From the NCBI GenBank assembly GCA_008711295.1, contig VUYV01000003.1:5311914-5375913 (forward strand): a stretch of 64,000 bases of DNA. Direction: 5' to 3'. Below, piece after piece: positions 13,322 through 25,083 of the stretch; position 1 is the stretch's first letter; each line of letters opens with the position of its first letter. Below the pieces are notes generated by a model, which was given only the letters and a program-made list of their open reading frames with translations, made no database searches and was not told where the DNA came from. The stretch is from Anarhynchus alexandrinus. Taxonomy: Eukaryota > Chordata > Aves > Charadriiformes > Charadriidae. The position numbers and the translations under genes were made by a program.

Positions 13322-16300
13322 GTCACATCTTCCAAAGAATGGGAAATTAGAAATCTGCTGTTCATGTGTGACTTGGATAATACCAGAAGATTGTCAGTAA
13401 GGTACGTGTTCCTGTAGTTCATAGATAGTTCCTTCTTTCTTGAAGCATTTATTAACCATTACAAATGACTTTAATAATAAGTATCACATAAGAGATTGTG
13501 GCTGTGCAATATTGCAGGACACATATTTTTATTGAGTCTCCTCAGGTTATATTATTAAAAGTAAATATGAGAATCAAGGATAGATCTGTCAGCTACTGTG
13601 GGAAAAAAAGAGGAAAAAAAGTGCTATACAGAGTTCAGGGGAAGGAATGTTAATGAGGTGTTTTGATGTTTTGGAGCTACAGACTTTCAACTAAAGTCAT
13701 TCAATTTCCCTTTCTTCCTTTCCCTGGTGGCTTTTGGCATTGCTCAACATAGGGATACCCATCTGGCTCTACACTCTTCTCTGTGGTACAATTAATGTTG
13801 TTTTCACATGCACACCTTCTTTGTCTCAAAATCACCAGGGAGAAAGAATGCTAGAGCTATTTTTTCTATGTCATTTAATACAATAGTCGTCTTTACAGAA
13901 TTTATTTTGCAAGCAATTATTTTCACTATACATCATTAGGTTCCAATTAGCTCCAATGCCCACTTTACAAAATGTTATGTTGCCTTTCGTTGTGGCAAAC
14001 CTAGATTAATCCCAAGAAGTACACTGTTGGAACAGGCCCTGATGCAGTGTGAAATACTTACACAGTAAGATCCACAGATCTCATTTCACATTCAAGATCT
14101 TTTCTTCTTCTCTGAGTGTTTGTGTAAGTGATGTAACAGTTCATGAGACAGTTGTAAATTCGAGCATAGGAGCAGCAAAACATGCCTCTGAGAACCATGA
14201 ACAGAAGCAGTACTGCAATGTAATATTTATTTTTGTTCAACCTGCTGCTGCTGCTGGAACACATACATTAAAAATCTGGCTGTACATGAAATCATAACCT
14301 CGATACATAGTCTTTGCAGAGCAGGAGAAATAGTAAAACTCCCCTTTCCCTTTTCGCTTTCCTTGTTCTGTCCCAGTCATGATAAGACCACAGCTGAGAA
14401 TCTGGGCTAGAGGAGGAGAGGCAAGTTACATGTTTTCTTACTCAGATATGTTCTCAGAGGACCTTTCTCCTTTATGAGTCTGAGCAGGAAATGGCACTGG
14501 CACAGCAGGGCATCATCTGCTAATCCAGTGCTCTAGATGATGCAGATTACTCAGTCCTCCAACATAAACCGAAACTCCTGCAGTTCCCTTTTAGTGCTTC
14601 TTATTATGTTTTTCCTTGCGGTTTCAAAATCCAGCCTCTGCTTCCCATTGCTTTGCTGTTTATCAATTAGCAATTCTGTTTCTTTTATCGTGGGAATATT
14701 GAATCATTATTTTTTCCTCTACTTGTTTGCACATCTGGGTAATCACCATAGCAACGGATGTATGCCAGGTGTCTGCTCGAAAAGAACTCTATCCTCCCGG
14801 TCTCTCTCGCTAAATTCATTACATTAATTGCCAAGCAGATATTAAAGCAAACCCAGGACTGAATAAAAGATGAAAAAGGTATACTCCTTATTACAGACGT
14901 TGTAAGCAGTTTCTGTATAATATAAAATAGATATCAAATATATAAATAACTTAAATGCCTGAGTTTTAAATTAATATGCAAAATAATTAAACTGCAATAT
15001 TTTAACTTGGAAGAGGACAAACTTGCACTTTGGAAGAAGTCCTACTAGTCTTACTTGCCCAAAATCTCTTACTTACTGCCGTGAAACAAGTCTTAGCATT
15101 TTTATTTTCTTTCTAATTTTTCTAAAGCAACATTAAGGTTGCTCAGTTAAGATTTCAAATATCAGGAAAACAATGTAACAACCTTTGAAAACCTAATTAA
15201 ACCTGTCTTTTGCATGTAAATTATGCACTTTTATATGCACTGAACTTTAACTATATGATTTTATACTTTTATGATTTTTAGTCCAAACTTGGGATATGGA
15301 AAGCATTAAGTTTTGCTTTATATTTCTACATGTACATATTAATTCTATATATGGTATTAAAATTCTGCTGAATTAAAATTCTGATGATTTTTAATCATGC
15401 TAGATTTTAGCTAGCACTTTTCATACTTTTATTAGAATTTTTGTTTTTCTCATATTCTTTACCTGTTCTCTCTTTATTACTATACTAATAATTTTATTTT
15501 CAGCGAAGTTCAATTTCCCATGGATGTAATTCACGCAGTTCAACAAGAGCTCATCATATTTTTTTTTCACTTTTTTATTTGCTAATATTAAGCCATTGAG
15601 AAAGTTCCTCATGCTAATGTGCCATTCCTCCTCGTCCCCGCCCCCCCAACATGGCATATTTTTTTTGAGACACTAATCACAATAATTTTATGAAAAGACA
15701 AGATTGAATGGTGCAGGTAATATCCCACATGCCGAATTAACATCAGTTGTTTCTGCATGTTAGAGTATAGTTTTGCATCTTTAGCATTCTCTTTTCGCAG
15801 CTGTTATTTTTAATAATAGTTTCCTATTAAAAATTACAGAAATATTAACTTATAACAAGCTTATGCATTCTCATACTTTAAGACTGCATCTAAATCGTGA
15901 GGCAAGTACATGCCACAGTCCACCCTGGTCACTGTGGATATCCAGTCATTCAGATTGGGTATCTGACTGGAACAGGCTGTATGGTTACTGGCGCAAATGC
16001 CTGGCTATAATTGTTGAGATTATGGGAGGATGATGTAAAGCTGGATGCTGTCTCTGTAAAAACAGGACAGAATTTGAGAAGCTCCTGGATTTGGGAACCA
16101 GGATGTTTTGAAATTATTCATAAAGTCATTTGATGAAAAATATTAGCATTGCTAAATAATGAGTAATTAATGAGATGAAAAAAACCACAACCAGACTCTT
16201 TTGCAGGTCCCTTGCCTCAATAAATCTATTTTTTTCAGCAAAAAGGTTCATACATATGGTGGGTATTGTAGTACCTTTAAAACTTCAGAATTCGGAATAT

Positions 16301-19300
16301 TTAATGTCATGGTTAGAAATGGTAGAAGTGTTCCACTGTGCACCTGAATTTCCTGAAGATATATTCTTGATACCTAAAGCAAAGACATTTATTGTGTAAA
16401 ACATTTTGCATTTCATTAAAAATTCCAACAGTGAGCATGCTAGGCTCAATGATAAATTTACACTTTTAGATCCATATTAAACAGTTCTGAAGAATGATAT
16501 TGTAAAGGAGTGAAATTTTGGTGTTTTCTGTAAGCCTTCATCATCAGCTAATTGTCAAGTCATAGAAACTTCAACTCAGGTGAACATTGTGCAAGAGCTT
16601 AAATGTTAGAAATTCTGGCTAATATCAAAAAACGTCATGGTGTGTTAACTATAGCAGATCTCATACAAGCTCCTGTACATAATCTAAGTGTATTTCTACT
16701 TTGAGTTCAAGATACAGAAAAATAGAAAGACAACAGCAGTGATTACACTGGAAAATAAGGCTGATGATAATGATTCAGCTTTTTCAAATTAACATAAAAA
16801 TAACATCTTTACCCCTTTATGACAAATAGAGAATACACTTTTTTTTTTCTTACAGCCTAGTATTCAAGAATGTCTCACCTACCACTGGTAAAATCTTTAC
16901 TTAGCATTTGAAATTATTCCTATGAGCATACCCTGTACAAAGGTTAAGACTTTTTAGCTGTTTTGTCATGCTATTTTTAAGTCTGGAATATAATGGACTC
17001 CCTTAAACATATATGAAGATAATAATAAACTCATAACTATTAAGCTATATTTTTCAAGTAGGTGTTGGTTCATCAACAGGGGTTTACTGTATAGTGATAA
17101 AGAAGTTCTTCTGGTAATATCTCCTGTGCAATTTGATACAAGATTTTGTAGCAATAAGAAATCTTATTTCAGATCTGAAGTTATTAATTACATTTGTATG
17201 TATTAATTTGTTGCTGAATACTTTTTAATCTGTTTAGTGAATTAAATTAATTCTCTCTCTTTTTCTCCCTTCACCCTTTATGATTCAATATCTCTTCTTC
17301 CTTCTCACTCTCCATCTCTCCATTTTTCTTTCCCCCTCCTATCCTGCCAGTGAACTAACTTGCAAAATTACACTTCAAGTTCACATATAGAAAGGTGACT
17401 TTGCAAGAGTAATGCAATTTGATAGAAGATCATAAATGAAATTGAAATGCTTTTTCTGATGATCCCCTGCTCCTTAAATAAAAATTAATGTAACATGTTA
17501 CTGTAGATTTATAAAACTGCAAACAGCAGCAGCAGCAAACTGCTGCTATTACCCTCAGCACATATTATAGAATATTAAAATTTTATTTTGAGAGTTATGT
17601 AATATGCTCCTGATTAGTTCAAGTTTATTTAAATGATGCTTACATTTTTCTTTGCTTTGTAGAAAAAGTGTGTTCTTTTCCAAGTGGTCATTTGATTCTA
17701 TCATCTGCTTTCCTGTAATTTATCCTTCTTTCCTAGTTTCAGAATACTTTGTAGGGACTGAATATCCCCTCTGATCATTTCAATATTTTCATTTTAGAGA
17801 GATACAATTTTCTCTCAAATACAGCTTTTACAATCTATGAAACTGTCTCTTACATATCTTGTCTTTTTATAACAAATTCGTATGACACAATGATCATGGA
17901 GGATATTTCTCCTATTAAAGAAATCACAAGCAAGATTTTTTCAAGACATGCTCAGCAAACTACCTATCATGACATGGATAAACAAAGCTATTTCAAAGTA
18001 AAATAACTTATCTTATTTTATTTTTTTTTTACATAGTAATTTAATCATATTTATTGAGGAAAAAGGCTACTCTGCATTTACTGCAACATAAAAATGTCCA
18101 TGTGGGTAGGTATCACACAGTAGCTGTATTATTCCATCCTAATTTTCTTCCTTATTTCTATTTCCATACAGACATAAGTATAGCAACTTCAATGGTATAT
18201 CCGTCATAGTAGAATTATTAATGTGTTTTCCAATAATATTTCTATGAGCTAAGGATACTTAAAAAAAGAGAAAACCTAAGGCGCACAGGACTGTGATCTA
18301 AGATCAACCACATAATTTTTGGTGTTGTAAACTGAACCCAAGCATATTTTTCATGCTGTTATTTTTCTTTCACTTGATTTCTGAGAGTACCTCAGGATCT
18401 TTGGTCACCAAAGCACCTGTCTTTGAAAACTGGAACTGTGTACCTGCCTGATTTTTTAAACTTTTCAGATTAGTGTATCAAAGTAAAATTTGCTTTTTTT
18501 TTAGGCTAATGATACAAAGATAGAGTTTGAAAAATTATTTTAGGTACTCAAAAGGGTTAAGATTTCCTTCCCTCCTCTGCCCCTTACCAACATCAGAGAG
18601 TGTGTTTTATTTCACTTCAGTGCAATAAGGACTTGGCCCCAACATAAATTAGCTTAAATAAAGGGACGTGCCTGATCATAGGTTTGGGTTTGGTTTGGGC
18701 AGCATTTCTTGGAACAGGTTAGTAAACTGTCTAAGTTTGAAGATCCATCATCCATGGCCACTGAGTAGCTATGACTTCCATTTTTAAATAAAATTTGCAA
18801 TTGATTTAATTGTCTGAAAGAGAATGGTGGGAGGAAGGTAGGTAGTGAATGGGTACAGAAAATACCACCCAGAAGTCCATTGACAGACTGCTAAGGGTGA
18901 AAATATGCTGTACTTAGCACAATCATTGTGCCAGATATGGTTCCAAAAAACAGCAATTTCATAAACTTATGGGTTTAGTCCAGAAACTCGAGAACTCCCA
19001 TAATAAGCAAAGTCCTAAACTCTTGTCACCACCACACAGTACCAGCTAGAAAGAGAATAGTGCCCCTATTTGTATGTACATTGCTGTTCAAGGTTAGCTC
19101 TCTGCCTAGGGAGGAAAGGGACACGTTGAAAGGGGGTGAATTAATCATCAGACTGTGATTTTCAGTTTCTTCCAGAGAGACTGACCTAACGCATTCTCTG
19201 AAATTCATCTTTGGCAAGTCCCATTTGTTCTTTCTCTGTTGCCCTTACTGGTGTTCACCATACGGCTTCAAAATTGTTACTGGAAAACAGAGAGAAAGAA

Positions 19301-20828
19301 TGAAGATTTTAATAGTAGAACTTTCCTAGAATGCAGATTCTCAAGGTGGCTCAGATGTGCCTACATTTGTAGTGTTGCCACTTGATTGCAGTGTCAACAT
19401 AGCTTTTACTTGGCCTTTGCCCAGGGTGTGTAATGAAAGAAGACTGCATTTTCCTTCTGTATTAACACTAAAACTGGACAATATTGCCCCTTATGCGCAA
19501 CATAGGCCATGCATAAAATAACCTAATGCACTATAAATTTCCTAGATGTAATTTAAAGTGTAAGGGAATGTTCAATAAAATTTTAATGAAATTCTAAACA
19601 TTAAGCAGACTCAGAATAGACCTCAACATTCAACCTAGCTGGTTTCTTCAAGTGCAGCAGTGGAAAGAAGAAATTATTTACTTTTTAGCTTTCATTCTTT
19701 ATCTCCTTGCATAAATGAGGGACTCCTCTACAGGATCTGTTATGAGACTATACAAAACTAATAATTACCTTTCTGAAGGAAAATATGAATATCCCCAAAA
19801 GCTGCTATTGTGTAAAACGTATCATGTAGTGTCTAACAAATAGCCCTGAGGGCCTTCATAATTACTGACAGGGATATTAGAACTGACAGATTTCAGGTGT
19901 ATGCTACTAAATAAAAAGAAAATATTGTTGGCTTGATTAACAATTTCTCATTTATATTTACACATTTGACAAATCTGACAAGTATTGTGTTACAAGAAAG
20001 ATCTGCTTTTGTTACCTTTCAAATGAAGATGGATGGTTCAAACTAGTCTGTTTTCTTTACTAACAGGAGTGTACCTGACATCCTGCAGAGAGAGACTTCT
20101 AAGTCTTTTAAGCAGCGTAGAGCTATTCCTTAAGAGGCTTCCAATGCATTTATTGAGATACATTTCTAACTAATAGTTGCAATAATATTAAGGTGAAACA
20201 ACCTAACATTTTAAGAATTATTTTATGGCAGTGAGCATAAAATGATTATTCTATGCCACATAATTTTCTGGAATTTCATTGGAAGAAAATCATTGTACTT
20301 GAAAATACAAAACATAGTAAGTTGAGTTATTTAATTTATTATGCAACTTTTACAGCACTACTTCTACCTACTGCTTATTAAAAAAAATATTTACTGTATT
20401 TTATCTTCAATATTTCTTTTCACATTGCTGCCAGATTAGCTTGCTGGATGAACTCTAGCTTCTCTGCACTTGATATTACATTGACCACTGGACTAGTGCT
20501 TATTTCAGCCAGTTTTCAAAACATTTTATTTTATGATTTTGGCCTTCAGCAACAATCAGGTTTTCCCTCTCTCTCCTGTTTAGAGAGATGTCCCAGGGAC
20601 TGAGAGTCTATTATTCTAAACCAGTTATTTCCTTGGTATTTCTTACTCTCCTAAAATTAGATCAAATCAGTTTCTTAAATGTAACGGAAGTCAAGGCATG
20701 TAAAGGCAAAGTCACAACTTAAGGTCAGTTGAGCTGTGACTGTTTACAAACACTGAGGATGTAACCTCTGTAGTGCACTTACCCCTGCTCCAGGTGGCTT
20801 GCTTTCAGCTCTCTGTGGAAGATTGCAG
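13322..20828. other. unique AT-rich DNA; one possible conserved element
   Basis: No gene or repeat family recognised in 7.5 kb. A short CTG/GCA-rich spot near 14242-14257 and AGC repeats near 17525-17540 are minor simple sequence. The block around 14690-14860 keeps several CpGs and transcription-factor-like motifs and is discussed as a possible conserved non-coding element. Confidence 0.45.
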
Positions 20829-20890
20829 GTCTGACCTCAGGGAGACACTAAGCTTCTGAGGTTCACATCTGCGAAATGGAGACTACGGGG
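20829..20890 (+). repeat. possible MIR-like SINE core remnant
   Basis: The stretch beginning GTCTGACCTCAGG and ending CATCTGCGAAATGGAGACTA follows the well-known MIR core order: a GTGTGACCTTGGGCAA-like block, then ACTTAACCTCTCTG, then a CATCTGTAAAATGGGGATAA-like block. It differs at many positions and has small gaps. MIR elements predate amniotes, so a decayed copy in a bird is plausible. Only about 60 bp aligns by eye, so chance similarity is possible. Confidence 0.35.
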
Positions 20891-22390
20891 ACACGAAGAC
20901 AGAGAGACGGTAGAAGTAATGACCGTATGAATTTGTAATATATTCCCTACTCGACAGGAGCTGGTCAAACATACATTCTGTGATTCCTGCATGTCTGTTT
21001 TCTTTGTCCTTTATCAATGGTTGACACCTCAGTCAAAAATAACAAGATTTAACCGGCGATAGTAGCTGTATGACTAATCGGCTGTATGTTTCTACAGCGT
21101 GTTTCTGTGAGGTACTTACATGTTTTTGTTCAGTTTTCAATTGTTTCTTCTCTGAGTCACTACACTCCACTTTCTTCCTCTCTAACACCTTTGTCTTTTT
21201 TCCTTTCTTTTACATACTTTGCTCTTTCTCATTATTTGTGCAAAAATACCAATCTGTCACATGTGTGAATAATAAAGTTAATCTGAGTAAAACATATTTG
21301 AAGGTACTTAACTGATGTCTTAGCTTCATGGTCATCAGATGAAAGGAAGAAAATATCAGATCAAAGACATTAATGAGTTAAAGTTTCCTATGGATCAGAA
21401 ATCACAGCTCCTGATCACTTGAAAACAGTATTCTTTGAATTGTTTGTATTGAGCGTGTTAATCAATCCTTCCACCATGAAGAAATCTGAACATGAAACTC
21501 AAGAGCATGAACTGGATATAAGCAAGCAGAAAAGTGGTATTTTTTCATGACTAGTTCCTGGAAATTGCATGTATTTTTAAAGGATATTGTGACCATTTCA
21601 ATATAATATGAATGATTGTTTCCTTCAGTACAGTAACATTAACTGAGTGCCCTGAAAATGATTTTCATTTTATCACAAAATAATATTTTGTTGTAGAAGT
21701 GATCTTGCCTATAATTATAAATGCAGCTACACTGTATGGAGAGAGAACATATTAATTATGTTTATGTTAACAGAAGAATAGACCAATAAAATAAAAATGT
21801 TACAATACTGTGAAGCGATTTGACACATTACTGTGGTGTTTTCTTACTACATTTTTTACATTACTGTATATTGGAAGTATATTTCAGATGCTAAAATTAG
21901 GGCATTTAAACTATAACAGTGAATTATAGAAATTAAACCAAAAAAAAAGTAAAGCATGAATAATCATTAATTCAGCTATACACAGGCCTAGGTTAACCTC
22001 ACCTAGATATCTTTTAGGACCTAGATAATAAGGGAAATCAAACCATACATAAATAGTTCTGCTATAGTACTGCTAAACGTATACAGAAACATTGGCAGTA
22101 GATGTTGGTCATGGAAACTGTCGCAAAGGCAATTTTGAAATGAAAGCATAATTTTCCTTTTCAAAATGTGAAGAAATGAGCTAAACAAGTCCTGTCAAAA
22201 TGTTGAGAATTATGCTATTTTCCACCTTCTCCTAAATTGCTGTGAGCTCAGATTGTACATTAATAAAACACAGAATCTCATTCTCCAGGCATTTCCCCGT
22301 TCTTTGAGCAAAACAGAAACTTTACAGCATGTCAGAGGAGCAAGAAGAGCTCCTTAATATTGTACCATCTCTTCCTTCGCTCATAACATT

Positions 22391-22457
22391 AGGCCCAAAT
22401 CCTGCAGGGACATGCACAGGTTTAACTTTATGTGAGTTATTTCTCTGACTTGACAGG
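22391..22457 (+). repeat. possible half of an old sauropsid palindromic repeat
   Basis: The segment starts AGGCCCAAATCCTGCAGGGA and continues into a TTTAACTTTATGTGAGT block. This resembles an ancient repeat seen widely in reptiles and birds, whose hallmarks are GGCCCGATCCTGC followed by repeated ATGTGAGTA-like words. Only one arm is visible here. The match is from memory of the pattern and is weak. Confidence 0.3.
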
Positions 22458-22553
22458 AAACTGAAATCCCATTACATTAAAAAAACCTTCTGTTTTTTGA
22501 GATTCGGTTCACCAATTTGTCAGCTACCCATATTAAGTTTTCTGATCAAGAAT

Positions 22554-22985
22554 TCATGAGTGAAAATAAGTTTTTTTCACAGTAGCCAGGAATGTTTCGG
22601 TGTAGGATTTAAAACGTCCAAATGCCCAAACGAGTCTGATCCAGTCATTTTTGCCATTGATGATCTTGCATCTTCTCCAAACATCATCTCTTAAAAAGTG
22701 AAAAATAATCAGACTCGTTATTTCCTCAAAGCAGGACGGTGACACTTACTTGTATGTTCAATAGAGCAAAGGTTTTGACTATCAGCTTCAGGTAAACCAA
22801 CATTCCTGACACTCGGAAGTAGTATTACCCTATTGCCAAATTCATTCCAAAATTGAGATGAATCCTGATCAACTTTAAGTACAGGGCTATGATAAAGTTG
22901 GTGACTCATAACAACACCGCACAGATATTTTGAAGAAAAATTAGGGACAAATATATCTGTCACATCAGATAGAAACCTGATGTGA
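22554..22985 (-). other. candidate pair of coding exons, product not recognised
   Basis: Two adjacent minus-strand open stretches read like real protein. The upstream one (about 22738-22985 going down) includes FWNEFGNRVILLPSVRNVGL; the downstream one (22554 to about 22693) includes INGKNDWIRLVWAFGRF and ends in TGA. A consensus-like donor (CAA|GTAAGT) closes the first, and a pyrimidine-rich stretch ending in AAGAG precedes the second. Joining at ACAA|GTAAGT and AAGAG|AT keeps one frame across an intron of about 70 bases. Several CpGs survive in an otherwise CpG-poor area, as happens under constraint. I do not recognise the protein. Open frames of this size also arise by chance here, so this may be nothing or an old pseudogene. 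Confidence 0.25.
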
Positions 22986-25040
22986 AGGATTGTTTTACTT
23001 GATTTTTCTGTTTATGTTCACTTTCTTTTTTCACTACAAAGTACCATTCTCAGTTCCAGAGCTGCTCAAAATGTGGCCACTAATGTGTTCTGCAAAGATT
23101 ACTTTCACCTTGTAATTTAAAGAGTTGATCAGCACAGTTTATTGTTGCTGATAAGCAACAATCCATTCCTATTCCTGTTACTGAGGTAGCTGCATAAGTA
23201 CTGTCATCATTCTCCTCTCATTTTGAAAGAAAATACACAGATATTAATCACGTGCATCCTTCAGAGGACAGCATTTTCACAGCCTGTTCTATTCGCTTTT
23301 TATTTAGTGACTCAGCCTTTTTTATTGGTCTTTCAAGTTTTCTTTTTTTTTCCTCTCCAAAAGAAAACTGTGGTTTTCAGTCTTACACATGTACACAGGT
23401 CTAAATGGAATGCATCTTACTTTTTACACAGGCTTTTGCTGTCACAGTTCATGGGTAAGGAAACAGCTGTGCCTCCCAGACCACTTCTTCCTCACGCACT
23501 CCAGTTGGAGAACAAATCAGCAAGAAAAAGAGAAGCTACGCAGTCATGGTTCCCCTCTCTCCCTCCACATGCTAGCAGTGAAGGTTTGATGCAGGGCCAC
23601 TGTATGGGCCTGTACCTGGTTTATTTCTTGGTTCTCTCGGTATCTCATTCTTTTGGCTCATGGGTGCTCAGCACTTCACACATCACTGCAGGTTTCCATC
23701 ACGTGGCAGCTGCCCCATCCTTCCCCCTAGCCCTGATGGACTCCTGGGTCCAACACAAGAAGACACAGCAGAGCCCCAGTCCCAGTGGGAGTCTGTGAAT
23801 ATCTGCCCCTCTTGGGTCTGTAAGAAGAGATCACTGCTTAACGGTGTGGGGCAGCATCAGCTCTCCTCTAACTTGAGAAGCCCTTTTTATTTTTTTTCTC
23901 TGTCCAGCTTACTCAAGTACTGATTTATTTATATTTTTTAATCAATTTTACATTCTTGTTTGTTTTTCTCCTGATAGGGGAGAGCTATTTAAACTGAAAG
24001 TCTCACAGTTTGCATCTGTAATAGAAAATTTCTTTTTGCTTTTGACTCTGTCCTTCAGAAAAAAAATGCTATTTTGTCTCATGTTTACATGCATCTTTTT
24101 TAAAGCTCTTTCATTATTATGTTAAATACTTCCCCTTGGTTACTCTTATTTTATGTTTGAGACACTTTTCACATGCCTATGATAAAAACAGATTTGTATT
24201 ACTTTTTCAACTTTTTTTTCTTTGTTTCTTAAAGAACTACCTGGCTAAATAATTCTTTCAAAGTCCGGTCCTGTCTCGGTTAGCACCTTTGGAATAACAC
24301 AGAGTGCTGGGAGCACATTACTAGCACAGTCTGGCTACCACATTGATTTAATTGCCTCAGGAAAAAATGTCATGAAGAAAAGGCGCTTTCCTCAAAGTAA
24401 AATTGATGCCGAGACTTTAACCCCTCTAAATTTCCCAATCCTGGTTCAGCAGGGGTAAAGACAGTTGACTAAAGAAAAAATATATAGTCACAATGTTTGC
24501 TCTGTTGGCTGAGCCACAGCTGCATTTCATTGCAGGTGGTCACCGATGCCAGTGTAAATTGGAATAATCCTTAAACTACGGCATGGTATATAATGAATGG
24601 CCATGTACAAAGCATTACTGGGATTAAGACAGTGCTGTGGTGAAATTTTAACCACAGCTGCAGAAGAAACTTGACTTGTGTGCTTGAAGAGTTCAGTTAT
24701 AGTTAAGTAAGGATGGGGAAGAATTTTCAGATATTAATACAAATATGTGATGAACTGATGAACTGTATAGTTGATTTGTTTGGTCTCGGTTTCTCTACAT
24801 TTCTGTAAAAAAAGAGCAGTTTGAGTATAATTAATTCTGTGGCACATTGTTGTCTTCCTTTGCATCCAGTTGATCATGTTGGAGAGGAATAGCATGTACC
24901 CTGGAGGGTGTGAAAGAAGGAGTTGAAGGGTCGATTGGGCAGTTGTTTGAAATGAGGCTGAGATCATCAAGTTATGGAGATGGTAGAAAGTAAAACATCG
25001 TGAGTAAGAATAAGAGTTTGCAAGGGATTTTCTGTGATTT
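22986..25040. other. unique DNA with a GC-richer block, no gene recognised
   Basis: The longest non-CR1 open frame of the window (23223-23798, plus, 191 codons) lies here in a locally GC-richer block. It begins at a non-ATG codon, the first ATG is at about 23452, it has no recognisable domain, and alternative frames in the same block are also open. I do not call it a gene. The section at about 24240-24680 looks like possible conserved non-coding sequence. Confidence 0.4.
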
Positions 25041-25046
25041 AGAGAG

Positions 25047-25077
25047 TGTCCTGGCCGATTTGGCCTAAACCACGACA
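25047..25077 (+). mobile_element. possible micro-relic of an LTR, flanked by 6-bp repeats
   Basis: Thirty-one bases begin TGTCCTGG and end TAAACCACGACA. These resemble the two termini of avian LTRs such as the one at 246-749, whose ends in its own orientation are TGTTCTGG and TAAACCACAACA. The hexamer AGAGAG lies immediately outside both ends (25041-25046 and 25078-25083), as a target-site duplication would. The simplest reading is an LTR that lost almost all of its body and kept only its tips. AGAGAG is low in complexity, so coincidence is possible. Confidence 0.45.
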
Positions 25078-25083
25078 AGAGAG

